Source: Sipunculus nudus
Taxonomy: Eukaryota; Annelida; Sipuncula; Golfingiida; Sipunculidae
Direction: 5' to 3'
Length of the DNA: 64,000 bases
Assembly (NCBI GenBank): GCA_026874595.1
Contig: CM049307.1
Span: 28,309,079-28,373,078, forward strand
The translations under genes and the position numbers were made by a program. Position 1 is the stretch's first letter. Each line of letters starts with the position of its first letter. Shown here piece by piece: positions 47,421 to 58,595 of the stretch. Under the pieces are notes generated by a model that searched no databases, had not been told where the DNA came from, and worked only from the letters and a program-made list of their open reading frames with translations.

Positions 47421-49634
47421 CATATAAAGTGCTGCATGAAAAACAGTCAATTACTTTCTTTAAACACTTTTAATGTAAAAATTAATGTTAGATTTCATAT
47501 TCCAACACAAAACAAAAAGAAGAGACGAAAGCAACATAATGAGTATCCTCCCACAAAATTAACTCAAGCAGTTGCGAAAGGAATTCTTTTAGGAAGACTA
47601 TGCCTCAAAACTGGATTTTAACGAAAAGGTATTGTTTGCTTGCTAAACAAGATCATGGAGAACAGCCCCAGACCTGTAAAAATCTCTACAAGGGTATACA
47701 CGAAGTACTCGCTCTCACATACACCCACGCATATGAACTATTTTGCACATGTATTATTCATGTGTAAAGATCAATGCGTAATAGAAAATTAGGTAGAAAT
47801 AACAGAACGTAAGACATGTATAAAACGAAATCTGTATAAGTTGATGTAATCTGATAAATTAAAATTGTAAAAGAAATCACCAGAAAACAAGGGCATATAT
47901 CCCTTATCTAGTCATATAGTCGCAAATATAACCTTACATCATACACTCAGTATACACTTACTTATGCTATATATTTGTTGATTTTATTATTCAGGACCAA
48001 ACCAAACCATTGTTCATTTGTGGTTAAATGTATCATAGTAATATGTTTACTTAATTTTGAAAACTCTTTCCTGGTAGTTTTCGATCTTCTGAAAAATATA
48101 AAATACAATTTGCGAATGAATCATTAAGGAAAGAAACCTCACTCACTAATAGATAATATTATTTGTAAAAACCTTCTTTAGAATAATAAATTTTATCAAT
48201 GATGCTTTATAAAACGAATAAGTATTTACATAAACATTTTATGGCTGCAGACGGTGCTACAGATTAAACACAAATATTATGTGTTTATTTAGAAAAAATT
48301 GATTAATATATATTGAAAAAGGTAATAAGTACGGTCATTTTCCGCCAGAGATACCACAAAAATACATATTAAATAATAATTTGCCACATTTTATGTCATA
48401 TTTATTTATCAATCAAATAAGTAGTTTCTGTTAAAAAGTCGGAAAATATTTGTCCGTCAGATAATTGACGCAAAAATATACACGGACCCATGAGTGTTTG
48501 CAGAAAACACAAGATAGTGCGCAGAGAAATTGACTGTCTATCATTTATTTAAAAGGCTCAGAATGGCTTGCAGTCCTATACTTTGATCATGTGTAACAGG
48601 CTGGCAGTGTTATTACCAATGTTAATTTTTCATCGGTAATGCAGAACGAGATACAATCTATTTGAAAAGGATACAATTACCGGAGTAATTTAAACATGCT
48701 TCAGTAATCAAAGATATTTTCACGACAATAATTAAGTTCATGACACTGAACTCTATATTAATGGTTGTAATAAATAATTGTAGTGACAGTTGAACCCGTC
48801 CTAATATAACAGGACAGGTCGATTGCATACTCAGGACTGAAAGGCCGAGTAATTAGACAAAACTGGCTTCCTCCATGCGCGACTGAACCCCATTTATTAA
48901 CCTGTTTCAATTTAATTTAACATATCAATTGGATTGATAATTTATATACTAACTTGAGATTTAAGCATTACGTATTTTATATACTTTCCCTCCATAATAA
49001 ATGCAATAGTTCCTGAAACAAAAAGCCAGAGGCTGATTTTTTTTATTATTTTGGTTTCACTTTTCATCGCCAGGCTCTTATAGTATCAACCTTTATTTTT
49101 AGCAAAGGGTACATCGGCCAATAATATCATCTTCTGTCATAATACAAAAAAGAAGGCTAAGTTTTACCGCATCTTTCATTTCACTACAAAAGAACAACAA
49201 ACACAAAGTATAAAAAATAGTAAGACCATATAAAATATGAAACCCATGGCATGGTCGTGAGCCATGTATCATAGTTCGATCAGATAAGATTATGAATAAG
49301 ATTATGAATATGACAATTCAACAGTTACAATGCAGAAATTTAATTTACTTTGTACGTGGCTCTACTGTAAAGATACAGGATGTGGACGTGTTATGTAACT
49401 TGTCATTATTTTTAACTGTAACACAATCATTTTATCAGTTTATATAAGATGTCGGTAAGGAAAAGAAAATCATCGAATCAAAACTGAAAATCGATTCTGA
49501 GACATCATGAAAAGCGCGAAAGAAGAAAAAAGAGAAAAAAAGGAGGATCTCCTACCATACCAAAGCTGTTTACCAACAATAATGATAATGTTTAGGCACT
49601 ACAAAGCTCAGATATAAAAATAAGTTGCGAAATC
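47421..49634. other. No gene recognised (left flank of the Tx1-like LINE)
   Basis: AT-rich sequence with no domain on either strand. It ends with TGCGAAATC at 49626-49634, the left copy of the LINE's target duplication. Confidence 0.45.
49626..49634 (+). repeat. Target site duplication, left copy
   Basis: TGCGAAATC is repeated exactly at 53490-53498, right after the LINE poly(A) tail. The LINE coding sequence starts at the very next base. Confidence 0.85.
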
Positions 49635-50823
49635 ATGGGGTCATAGTTTATTTATTAACAGTGGAAGCAATAATTCGAGAGGTGTGGCTATATTAATAAA
49701 AAATCATGTATCGTATGATATACACAATGTAATCAATGATGATAATGGAAGGTTTATTATTTTAGATATTACTCTAAATGATAAAAGATTAACACTATGT
49801 AATTTATATGCACCTAATAATTCAGAGGAGATCTTCTTTGATAATTTATTCCGTAGAATTGAAAATATCGGAAATGAAAGTATTATAATGGGAGGAGATT
49901 GGAACATTGTTTTAAATCCCTCCATAGACAGAACTGGCAGTGATCATTGCCCTTATAACCAAACTCGTAAACAAATAAATGAATGGATGAAAGAATTAGA
50001 TATAATTGACATTTGGAGACATTGTAACCAATATACTCAGAAATACACATGGGCACGTACTAACCCAACCTGGATAGCTAGTTGCTTAGATTATTTTTTA
50101 ATATCATTAGGACTTATAGGTTTTATAGAGTCTACAAATATTGTGCCAGGATATAGAACTGATCATAATGGTATTACCTTATGTTTAAAAGATCACCAAC
50201 AAGTTAGAGGTCCAGGTTTTTGGAAATTCAATAGTTCATTATTACAAGATCAAGATTATGTAGAAATGATTAAACAAACTATAAAAAACATAGTATCAGA
50301 TAATAAGGGCACTAATCCAAGTTTACTCTGGGATACAATTAAAATTGTCATAAAGGGCTCAACTATTAGTTATTGCACTTATTCTAAAAAGAAAACTAAA
50401 TGTAAAGTAGCTGAATTGGAAAAAGAAATAAATAGACTGCAAAACTTAGACTTTTCATATGAAAATAAAAATAAACTAGACTCTGTCAAATGTAAACTAG
50501 AAAAACTGATGGAAGAAAAAAAAAAGGTAGCAATATTAAGAAGTAAAATTAGATGGTATGAAGAAGGAGAAAAGCCAACTAAATGTTTTCTTAATTTAGA
50601 GAAACGTAATTACAATAGAAAAATTATTAATAAGTTGATTATAAATGGTAAAATAGTATGTGACCCAAAAGGAATATTGTTAGGTATGGAAAATTTCTAC
50701 AAGCAACTCTATACTTCAACAAATATTAGTAGTATAAATTTCAATTCCTTTGTTGTAAAGTTTATTGATAAAATACCTAAGATCAACAAAGATTGGGCAG
50801 ATGAATTAGGAGAGGAAGAATGA
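49635..50823 (+). pseudogene. LINE ORF2 fragment: APE endonuclease and linker
   Basis: An AP-endonuclease-like domain nicks target DNA to prime reverse transcription. Counted from the GTG at 49684, visible motifs are LYAPN (41-45), GGDWNIVL (70-77, catalytic Asp and Asn), YTW (121-123), SCLDYFL (133-139, where the usual Ser-Arg-x-Asp Arg is Cys) and YRTDHNGI (157-164, catalytic Asp-His). A GPGFWKFNSSLL block follows, typical of the Tx1/L1 group, then a Lys/Glu-rich linker toward the RT. The frame was already open upstream to 49635, so GTG is not a real start. It ends at a TGA that interrupts an otherwise continuous frame into the RT. Confidence 0.9.
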
Positions 50824-51282
50824 TTAAACAGCTTAAAGGAGATGAAAAACAATAAATCCCCAGGTAGTGATGGTCTCACTGCTGAATTTTACAAATTCTT
50901 TTGGAATTATGTTAAATACTATTTTCTTAAAGCAATTAAGTATTCTTTCGAAGTAGGTCAATTTTCTCAGACACAGAGACAAGGGATCATTAGTTTGTTG
51001 CCAAAAAAAGGAAAAGACTTGTTATATGTTAAAAACTGGAGACCATTAACACTTCTAAATACAGATTATAAAATTATTACTAAAACTATAGCAAGCAGAA
51101 TCAAAAGTGTTTTACCAGACTTAATTCATGAAGATCAGACAGGTTTTATGAAAAATAGATACATAGGGGAAAATATATGTAAAATTACAAGTTTCATAAG
51201 ATATGCTGTTCATAATGAATTAGACACAATGTTAATGGCAAAAGACTTTGAAAAAGATTTTGATTTTTTAGAATGGGATTAA
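50824..51282 (+). pseudogene. LINE ORF2 fragment: RT fingers to motif A
   Basis: Same frame as the preceding segment after a single TGA. It contains NNKSPGSDGLTAEFYKFFW (RT motif 0/1), QRQGIISLLPKKGKD, NWRPLTLLNTDYKI (motif 2), HEDQTGFMKNRYIGEN and motif A as AKDFEKDFDFLEW. The family usually has Ala where the second Asp of DFEKD stands, an apparent substitution next to the catalytic Asp. The frame closes at TAA right after LEWD, and the following codons are shifted. Confidence 0.9.
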
Positions 51283-51708
51283 TCATAAAAAAATTTAAAT
51301 TTAATGAATTTCAATGCTAACTTTATATCCATGATAAAAACTGTAAACAAAAATATCTCAAGTTGTGTGATAAATAATGGATACAGTTCACCTTTTTTCT
51401 CGGTTACAAGAGGGGTAAGACAAGGGTGCCCATTATCACCATATTTGTTTATACTAAGTATAGAATTATTAGCAATTGCAATAAGATCAGAAGAAAGTAT
51501 AAAGGGTATAACTGTGGATAATAAAGAAAGTAAAATAATACAATATGCAGACGATACAACAGTTTTGGTAAATGATCACCAGAGAAACACTACAGTTGTT
51601 CGAAAATTTCAAACAAAAATTTCTGGCCTTAAGATTAATAAAGATAAAACAGTTTTAATGCCGTTGAGAAAGGGTAATCATTTGAACAAAAATCTTATAA
51701 AAAAATAG
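51283..51708 (+). pseudogene. LINE ORF2 fragment: RT motifs B and C
   Basis: After about 20 bases that read sensibly only in another frame, the original frame resumes near 51304. It shows GVRQGCPLSPYLFILSIELL (motif B) and IIQYADDTTVL (motif C with the catalytic Asp pair), then GLKINKDKTVLMPL (motif D/E). It ends in an A-run (AAAAAAATAGG) where one base has been lost, so the reading moves to another frame. Confidence 0.92.
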
Positions 51709-51710
51709 GT

Positions 51711-52565
51711 GTGACATACTCTGAGGTCGGTGTGACGTTGTTGGGAGTGAATGTTTCTCCTTCTTTGGAGAATGTATCACATGCAAATTTCAAACCTGTT
51801 AATGAAAAAATAAATAACATTTTATCCATTTGGAATGGTAGAAAACTGACACCGCTCGGCAAAATTAATTTACTTAAAACTTGTGTACTTTCACAATTAA
51901 TATATCATTTATCAGTGTTACCTACCCCTTCTAGAGCCTTTATGAAACAAATAGAAACTTGTCTTTATAAATTTATATGGGGTAAACGAACAGATTTAAT
52001 AAAAAGACAAACATTAATTGCAACTGTGGAAAAAGGGGGTTTAAGTATGTTTCATATTTCTTCCAAAAACGCCGCACTAAAATTAACATGGATTAAAAGA
52101 TTGCTAAATAAAAACCCACAGAATTCTTGGAGAAAAACAGTCTTCGGATTTTTTAAACTTAGAGAGGCATCATTCAACTGTAACTTAGCATGTGAAGATG
52201 TTAAAGATATAATGACTTGTAATGCACCTTTCTGGGAGGAAACTATGACTTATTGGTGTGATTATAATTATTATAACCCAGATTCATATGAAGATATCTT
52301 GTCGCAATGTATTTGGTTTAATTCTCATATAAAAGTACAAAACAAAACGTTACTATATAAAAATCTGTATAATAATGGAATTTTATACATTAAAGATATG
52401 TTAAAACAAACAAACTTACAGTTCATGAGTTATAAAGAAATATGTAATAAATACAGATGTAAAATTGATTTTCTCAGTTATACTAGTTTACTAAAAGCAA
52501 TACCAAACAAGTGGAAACTAATTATCCAAGGGTATGATAAAGATATGCTAGCACCAATAGAATAA
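51711..52565 (+). pseudogene. LINE ORF2 fragment: RT thumb and C-terminal region
   Basis: Shifted by one base from the RT segment. It has LLGVNVSPSLENVS (the YLGV-type element), WNGRKLTPLGKINLLKTCVL and SQLIYHLSVLPTPS, the IWGKR..I.RQTLI block and GGLSMFHISSKNAALKLTW, all standard for Tx1-like LINE proteins. The final frame break is in an A-run near 52665, after a TAA at 52563-52565. Confidence 0.9.
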
Positions 52566-53205
52566 GACATTAATTTAAAAGAATTTCTAAACAAAGAAAA
52601 TACAAAACAGATATACAATAGTATTGTTAACAAGGATATAGTTAAACCTGAAAAAGCATTAAAAAATGGTCAGACGAATTAAACATCTTGGAAGACAATG
52701 TCTACCAGGGTTTCTCCAAACTTTATAAAACCACAATATCATCAAAATTACGAATGTTCCAATATTATATATTACATAGAAAACTTACATTAAACCCTTT
52801 TCTACATAAAATACGTATTATTGATACAAGCAAATGCACCTTCTGTAAAGAAGAAGATGAAACTCTTGCACACATTTTTTGCGAATGCCCATTTACAGTG
52901 ATACTGTGGACGGACATTTGGAGAACCTTAAATGTGAAATCTTCAAACACAGTGACCATTAAACCATCAAATGGCAATGTGCTACTTGGTAACAGTAAAT
53001 ATGATTGGCTGAATATGCTTTCTCTTGTTGTAAATATATATATATATATAATTGCAGATGTTACAATAAGAAACCAGACTTGAAGGGTTTTTTGCAATTC
53101 ATAAATGAAATATATTTAATAGAAAGAATGATAGCAATCAAAAGAGGTAAACTCAACCAACATAATAATAAATGGTCCAACCTTGTTTGCATCTTAAAGA
53201 CATAA
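52566..53205 (+). pseudogene. LINE ORF2 fragment: C-terminal Cys/His region
   Basis: The frame restored at 52688 reads KLRMFQYYILHRKLTLN, then the Cys/His cluster CTFCKEEDETLAHIFCECPF typical of the zinc-binding C-terminus of such LINEs. A TA expansion at 53034-53050 disrupts the next motif. A third frame then gives NCRCYNKKPDLKGFLQF and ERMIAIKRGKLNQHNNKW, the family's usual C-terminal end, stopping at 53205. Confidence 0.88.
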
Positions 53206-53489
53206 CAGTATTTTGTTATTTTTTATGTATGTATCACTTTTTTTCTATTAACAAACATGGACAAAAAAAGTAAACTGCAACCTGGCAGATGTAAAACTTT
53301 TATGATAATAATATTATACTTTGTTATTATAAACTTGTTTTTCCATCTCATTTACATAATGTATAACACGTTCTGGATTCATTTGTTATTGTTTTGTAAT
53401 TTGTTACGTTATCTATGTAATGTATTATATATGTTGCATGTATGTATGTTATGTTTTATTTTCACAATGAAAAAAAAAAAAAAAAAAAA

Positions 53490-53498
53490 TGCGAAATC
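53490..53498 (+). repeat. Target site duplication, right copy
   Basis: TGCGAAATC directly after the A20 tail, identical to 49626-49634. Confidence 0.85.
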
Positions 53499-54050
53499 CA
53501 GAACTGTGATACAATCACAGTTGTGGTAATGACCTGTAATGGTGAAATTGTATAAGGCGCCTGAAAAACTCTTAAAGTGTTAAATATACACATCAAAATA
53601 CATCCGTTCGTGTCTTTGGTAGTTGATAGGGTTTTCTGGCAAAATTACCACGTTCTTGCCTTAATTTTTTAATGAAACATCATCCCCTAAAGATCTTTTT
53701 TTGCGCCAACCGTGATTAAATCGTAAAAAACTGTGTGAACTTGGGTGTAAGCGGACGTTGTACGACTGGTACCCTGCACAGACCATTATTAAAGCCCGTT
53801 TTCCCGGTTCCTCAGCGTTAAGATAGGAGCGGGTTCCCAGTCTTAATCCCAGTTAAAGTCACAGGACTGTGGTATACTCCATACAACCATGGCGACTTCT
53901 TCTCTATGTAAACATTAAGGCTCTTGCTAAAATTATTGATGTTTATGGCAAATGAGCATTACATTGGTGCTACGACTTTACAGAATATTTATAAAATATC
54001 CAAAAGCAACGAAAATGCAATTATCTTATGTTGACACTTATATATCACTT
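53499..54050. other. No gene recognised
   Basis: Unremarkable flanking sequence between the LINE and the TIR element. Confidence 0.4.
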
Positions 54051-54338
54051 AGGCCAAAAAAAATTAAGGTATGGTTCTCAGGCACTTTTTTTCAGAAATC
54101 AGTGCGGGCGGGCGGTATTTTATTTTTGACCTTTTTTTGTGTGTTTCGATAAAAATGCCATATGATCAGGGAAAAGCATGAAAATAACAAATAATTTTGC
54201 TAAACAGGTAGAAGCACTACATAAAATGTATTATTTATCTTCTTGAAAGATAAAAAGCAAAATAAAAAGTTTTGATGCGGGGGGTTACAATTGACGCGGG
54301 CGGTGCCTGAGAACCATACCTTTTATTTTTTTTGGCCT
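54051..54338. mobile_element. MITE-like element with ~35-bp terminal inverted repeats
   Basis: The left end AGGCCAAAAAAAATTAAGGT continues ATGGTTCTCAGGCAC (to 54085). The right end (54303-54338) is its reverse complement with two extra A/T bases. A second inner inverted match is GCGGGCGG. The ~290-bp element is non-coding. The flanking bases are AT-rich (TATATCACTT and TATATGATT), so the exact target duplication and superfamily cannot be assigned. Confidence 0.82.
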
Positions 54339-55261
54339 TATATGATTCTTAAGGGGTGTCCTATTTTGAACCTTACACGGCGTTTCATGAGGGTCGGTCT
54401 TAAGACGTTGATGTAGAGCAGCAGAGCGAATCGAGACAAAAATACGCTGATGCTATAAACACTCGGGACGGATATGTCAACACGCTACACATATCAGAAG
54501 AGGATCTAGGGTATCCGAGTCCCCTTTTCAGCCACTTTTTAAGTTTTTCAGACCAATTTCTCTTTTGGCCTGGGTTTTGTTATTAGTCCTCCATGGTTGG
54601 TCCTCCTTTTCCTAAATCATGGATGCGCCCCTTAAATGCTCAACTGAGCCTGCCTGTTCAAACTGCCGTCACGGTGACTGTAACTTGTTGAAACAGCCGC
54701 TTATTTAATGCCAAACAGGTGTTGCTCACGTGTGGTCGTTGAATATGTCAGTGTTGTCAATTTCATGAAACTGACATGAAATCGACATATAGAGGCAAAT
54801 ACTGGTTCACACTTCACACAAATAAAGTTATGTCAGCATTTGAAAATGTTGTGTTTTTTTGTTGAATTTGTACTTTTTAACTTTGAATCTTATTGACTAA
54901 TATATAATACATTGTTAAGACTATTCTAATTACGTTTTAAATATGTATGTTATGCCTTGATCAAAGGAGGCTCTACCAAAAAACAAAATTGCAAAATTAC
55001 TATTTACATGCCATATTATTCAGAGCAAACATGAAATATTGTGCTTTAAACAGAAAATAAGCATCAATAGTTGAAAGCCTTGTATAATATTGAATAAATA
55101 ATTTGTTGAGGCATTTAATAGTGTTAAACCTGTTATTAAACACGTAGATAGAAGGAGTATATCAAATACAGATGTGTACTACGTATTTAATAAATTAACA
55201 TATATTTAATTACATTAGAATATTCAATGACTGAAGTAATATATCAGATTATTCTCTAAAA
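54339..55261. other. No gene recognised
   Basis: AT-rich interval without identifiable features. Confidence 0.4.
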
Positions 55262-55671
55262 TTTGAGCTCTGAGGTAATAATTCCTACAATTCTTTTTTT
55301 AAGTTTTATTAACGTATCAAGATGTTGTTTTTTTTAGCAAATCCCCAGACTTCAATACCATAGAAACTATTAGAAAAATACTATACAATGAAACTATGCA
55401 TCACTAGGGGAATATTTTACGAGATTTTCGAAACCTTTCGTAACATCACAATCTGAGCTTGGTATTTAATTTATCACCCAGAATAACGCATAAAATTTAG
55501 TTTTTGATACTTGTTATAATGGGTATTATTTATCAATATTTCAACACTTCTCTTTACTAGATTTCTTAAATAGCATAAAGTGCGTTTTATCAATATTCCA
55601 AGATAACTTAATGACATTAAACCACACAACAAATTTAGAAGATTCATTATTTAAAGTGTGCTCAATCTCGA
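55262..55671 (-). pseudogene. Jockey/CR1-type LINE reverse transcriptase fragment
   Basis: The minus strand reads a decayed RT C-terminal part. EIEHTLNNESSKFVVWFNVI and KLSWNIDKTHFMLFKKSS match the L-N-x-W-F-x-x-N-K-L-S-L-N-x-D-K-T-x-x-M-x-F pattern. After several lesions YGIEVWG follows (the Y-G-I-E-V-W-G motif), and then LIKLKKRIVGIIT (the L-Q-K-R-x-x-R-I-I-T pattern). At least three frame changes and several stops separate these. The YADD motif lies in missing upstream sequence. It is distinct from the CR1-like piece at 30.5 kb. Confidence 0.75.
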
Positions 55672-58515
55672 TAATCATTCTTCATTAATGTACAAGAATG
55701 TTAAGGAATGTTTCCCATGTGTTTCTGTGACACTGATGGGAACATTAAAAACGCGAAGGGCCTTATTGTATTAATATCAGTAGATATCAATGCGCATTAA
55801 TAATGATTACATCTGTCGAGGAGGTTATGTTCCCGACTGTTTTTTAAATATTTTTTTGTGGGCAGCACGAAAACGAAAACGTCACTCATACGATTTCGAC
55901 GAAGTTTTGTAACAGGTTGGTAGATAGCTCAGGAAAAATACCACTAAAGTTTGGTGCGGAACTGAAATCCGTAGAAGGCGGTGTTCGCTCCACTGATTTC
56001 CAATCTAGTTTTAGATGTTAACCGACCTACCTTGTTATTCAATGTCTCAAGTAAATAAAACAGATTCAAACGGAGTTTTCAAATTTGCATCTTTTGTTTC
56101 AGCTTTTGTGTATTCACTGATGTTCAGTCAGTCTATTAATTCATCATATTTCCTTTTTTTGTTTTCATGAAAGAACTTCCGTTAATTCCATGAATCCTTA
56201 AACCAACAAAAGTATCTTCTGGTCTGCCTGTTAAATGCTCCGACCCGTCCCAAAATTAAAGCCCATCCTTCGCCCAAATCCATCAAAAGATTTCGAAGAT
56301 ATGGCTCGGACACATACATATCCCTCACACACACACGTTGGTGGAGAAATAAGTATAACATGTTTCTTTTCCCTCATATGCATGGAAATACATATAAAAT
56401 TTAAAAAATTCATCAGCTCGTTTTGATTAACAAGAACAATGTGACATAGGAATAATCCTACTGAAACGTAACGAGTAAAAAACACATGGAATGTAACCGA
56501 TGGTTTCATAGATATGATAAAGATTTAATGTAAAATATGATCTGGCTGTATGAAATAGATTCCGAACCAGTGAAGTAAAAGTGACTTTGTTTGCTGGATA
56601 TTATATTCACTAGTATTAACATTAATTGACTGTCCTTACATGTTCAGGTTTCATACGAACCTTTAAACCTACAAATGTAAAATGTGTCTGTCGGGTTATG
56701 GATGGATTTTATGCTGCAGGCACATGTATGAAGAGACCAATTCATCCTCCTCTTTTGGAAAATTAAGGGACTCGGAGTGGTCGGGATCTCGGAGGATGTG
56801 GTTTAAATGTATGGTCTGTTCTGAGAGCTCGGTCCCATTTTATGGTACCACTCTGTGTTCAAACGCAAGCGGTATAATTGAGTAAAACGTTCGGGGATAT
56901 AATTAAACACCCACTCGAGGCCCGGCCTAGTTATACCATAAAATGGCCACGTAATCTGTCTGGAGTTAAAAGATTTGTCGCCGTTAGATTAACTGCAACA
57001 TTTTATAACGAACAAACGGGGAAAGGAGTCAATCGGTGTACTGTTTCTTCATATTCATCATTGTATATGATCCTTTTGTTCTTCGGTTGACCATTAATCA
57101 ACAACAGCATCGGAAAGTACAACCATTATTTGTGTCTTTATATATCTAATTTGCTGATCGATGGACGCTATTAAATCCTATAGAAATGCCTGGTATGTTA
57201 TAATGATGAAAAACGCAGTTTATAATTTTTGTACCTGTCCTTTTTTTCTTCTCGGGGTAGTTCTGTAGTTCTTGTAGGTGCTTGTCAGGCGAGTGAGCTG
57301 CAGTTCCACATATTTGGCGAGAAATGTACATGGAAGCAACAGTGTTAATTAAGGCTTGCTTCAGATAGTGGATGACTTGTTTAGGCTCAAGTTTGCCGTT
57401 AGAACATGTTTATTTTATCCTGCAGTATATGGCCCCAGGGAATAAGCACTTGAAACAATATGAAAGGGGTGGGGTGGGGTTTCTGTATAGATAATGCCAC
57501 TGTATACCAGCTTAAACGGAACGCTACAAGATGTTTGAAAAGTTATATTCAAGCCGTAATCACCAGATATAATCACCTCGCCATTATGCCTATTCAACTC
57601 AGGAGTTTGTCAATGAGATCTTGTTCCTTAGCGTTTAGGTGCATGTAGACATATAAAGATAAATTAAAGGGACATAATCAGGGGCAATGTTAAGTCTATT
57701 CTTTCACACTATCAGTTCAGTTCTGCTTTATACAAAAGCTTCCCAGCAAAACAATCCAAGCACACAGTCTCGGGACACCCCATACGGCTGTTTATCACTT
57801 TGTTATGGTTTTGCGTTGTGAGTAAACACAGTCCACGTGTGTCTGTTTACCATAAAAAGGCCGCTTGACCGGAGGTCCGAATTTGTACATGTGCGATATA
57901 TCCCAAACAAGAATTGGTCCAAACAAGTCCATACATGGACCTTCATGTCCCCTGATATATCTGTGTTGGATGGACACTACAGTCGGCCGAATGTATATTC
58001 ATCGTTGAACCTATCGCAACAGATTTGTGCGATTGGTCCAGGGGTCTCAGCTGAATTGACACGTCAAGCACAGTGAAACCCGTTCATCGGGTACCTCAGT
58101 CACTAAAACACTCGAAGTTGTAGCCAGCGGGAACATGTATTACATTTTTGGGCCAAGTCGGCCAGGGCATCTCCTGGTCGACAGGTTTTGTGGCCCAGGC
58201 GGTGCATACAGTCCTACGCGCTGTGTTTACTTTGACGCCTGTGATCGCGCCTGGTCCAGTATTTTACCACTTGTGTACAAGTGTAAGCCAATGGTTTCAG
58301 GGCAATATTTTGGCAGGTACAAATTTATTCAAAAGAGAAGACGCAATTTTTCAACATAATAATTCAACATACTTTATAGATGATTAGGCCCCTTTTAGCG
58401 GGGACGTTTAAGATGCAAAATCTGTTATAAACGAACACGCTAAAAGAAAGCGATTTCTTATCAGTGGAGCTTTTTATTAACGATATTACTCCTGTACATA
58501 CGATCGTGTGTTATT
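55672..58515. other. No gene recognised
   Basis: Several short frames (for example 56231-56509 minus, 56682-57090 plus, 57837-58076 plus) have no domain. GGGGTGGGGTGGGG at about 57466-57480 is a small G-rich tract. Confidence 0.4.
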
Positions 58516-58544
58516 AGCTCAGCTGACTATAAGTCATCTGAGCT
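58516..58544. repeat. 29-bp inverted repeat (hairpin)
   Basis: AGCTCAGCTGACT and AGTCATCTGAGCT are 13-nt inverted arms with one mismatch around a 3-base ATA spacer. It is followed by CCGTCCGGCCGGCCGTCCGT. It lies just before the ~150-bp tandem array, and may be one end of a larger foldback-type element. Confidence 0.75.
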
Positions 58545-58595
58545 ATAGAGATCACCCTTTGTCCGGCGTCCGTCCGGCCGGCCGTCCGTTAACAG

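Larger units (their letters stand above)
49635..53489 (+). mobile_element. Tx1/L1-like LINE, 5'-truncated, with poly(A) tail
   Basis: A non-LTR retrotransposon inserted by target-primed reverse transcription. It begins inside the endonuclease domain (WGHSLFINSGSNNSRGVAIL), so the 5' UTR, ORF1 and endonuclease start are missing. It continues through endonuclease, RT, thumb and Cys/His C-terminus to a 3' UTR (53206-53469) and an A20 tail (53470-53489). An exact 9-bp TGCGAAATC duplication flanks it. About half a dozen lesions break the frame: TGA at 50821, a frameshift near 51280, frameshifts in A-runs near 51705 and 52665, and a TA expansion near 53035. The otherwise well-preserved protein suggests a fairly recent insertion. 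Confidence 0.93.

Noticed and set aside
47259-47621. 120-codon plus-strand frame
   Set aside because: It spans the presumed Harbinger arm and AT-rich flank, and has no domain or splice support.
51283-51303. An intron between RT motif A and motif B of the LINE
   Set aside because: The 21-base gap reads as LINE protein in another frame (LIIKKFKF), so it is a frameshift, not splicing.
54043-54346. An 8-bp target duplication (TTATATCA / TTATATGA) for the TIR element
   Set aside because: The match needs an asymmetric placement of the two ends, and TA-rich flanks match easily by chance.
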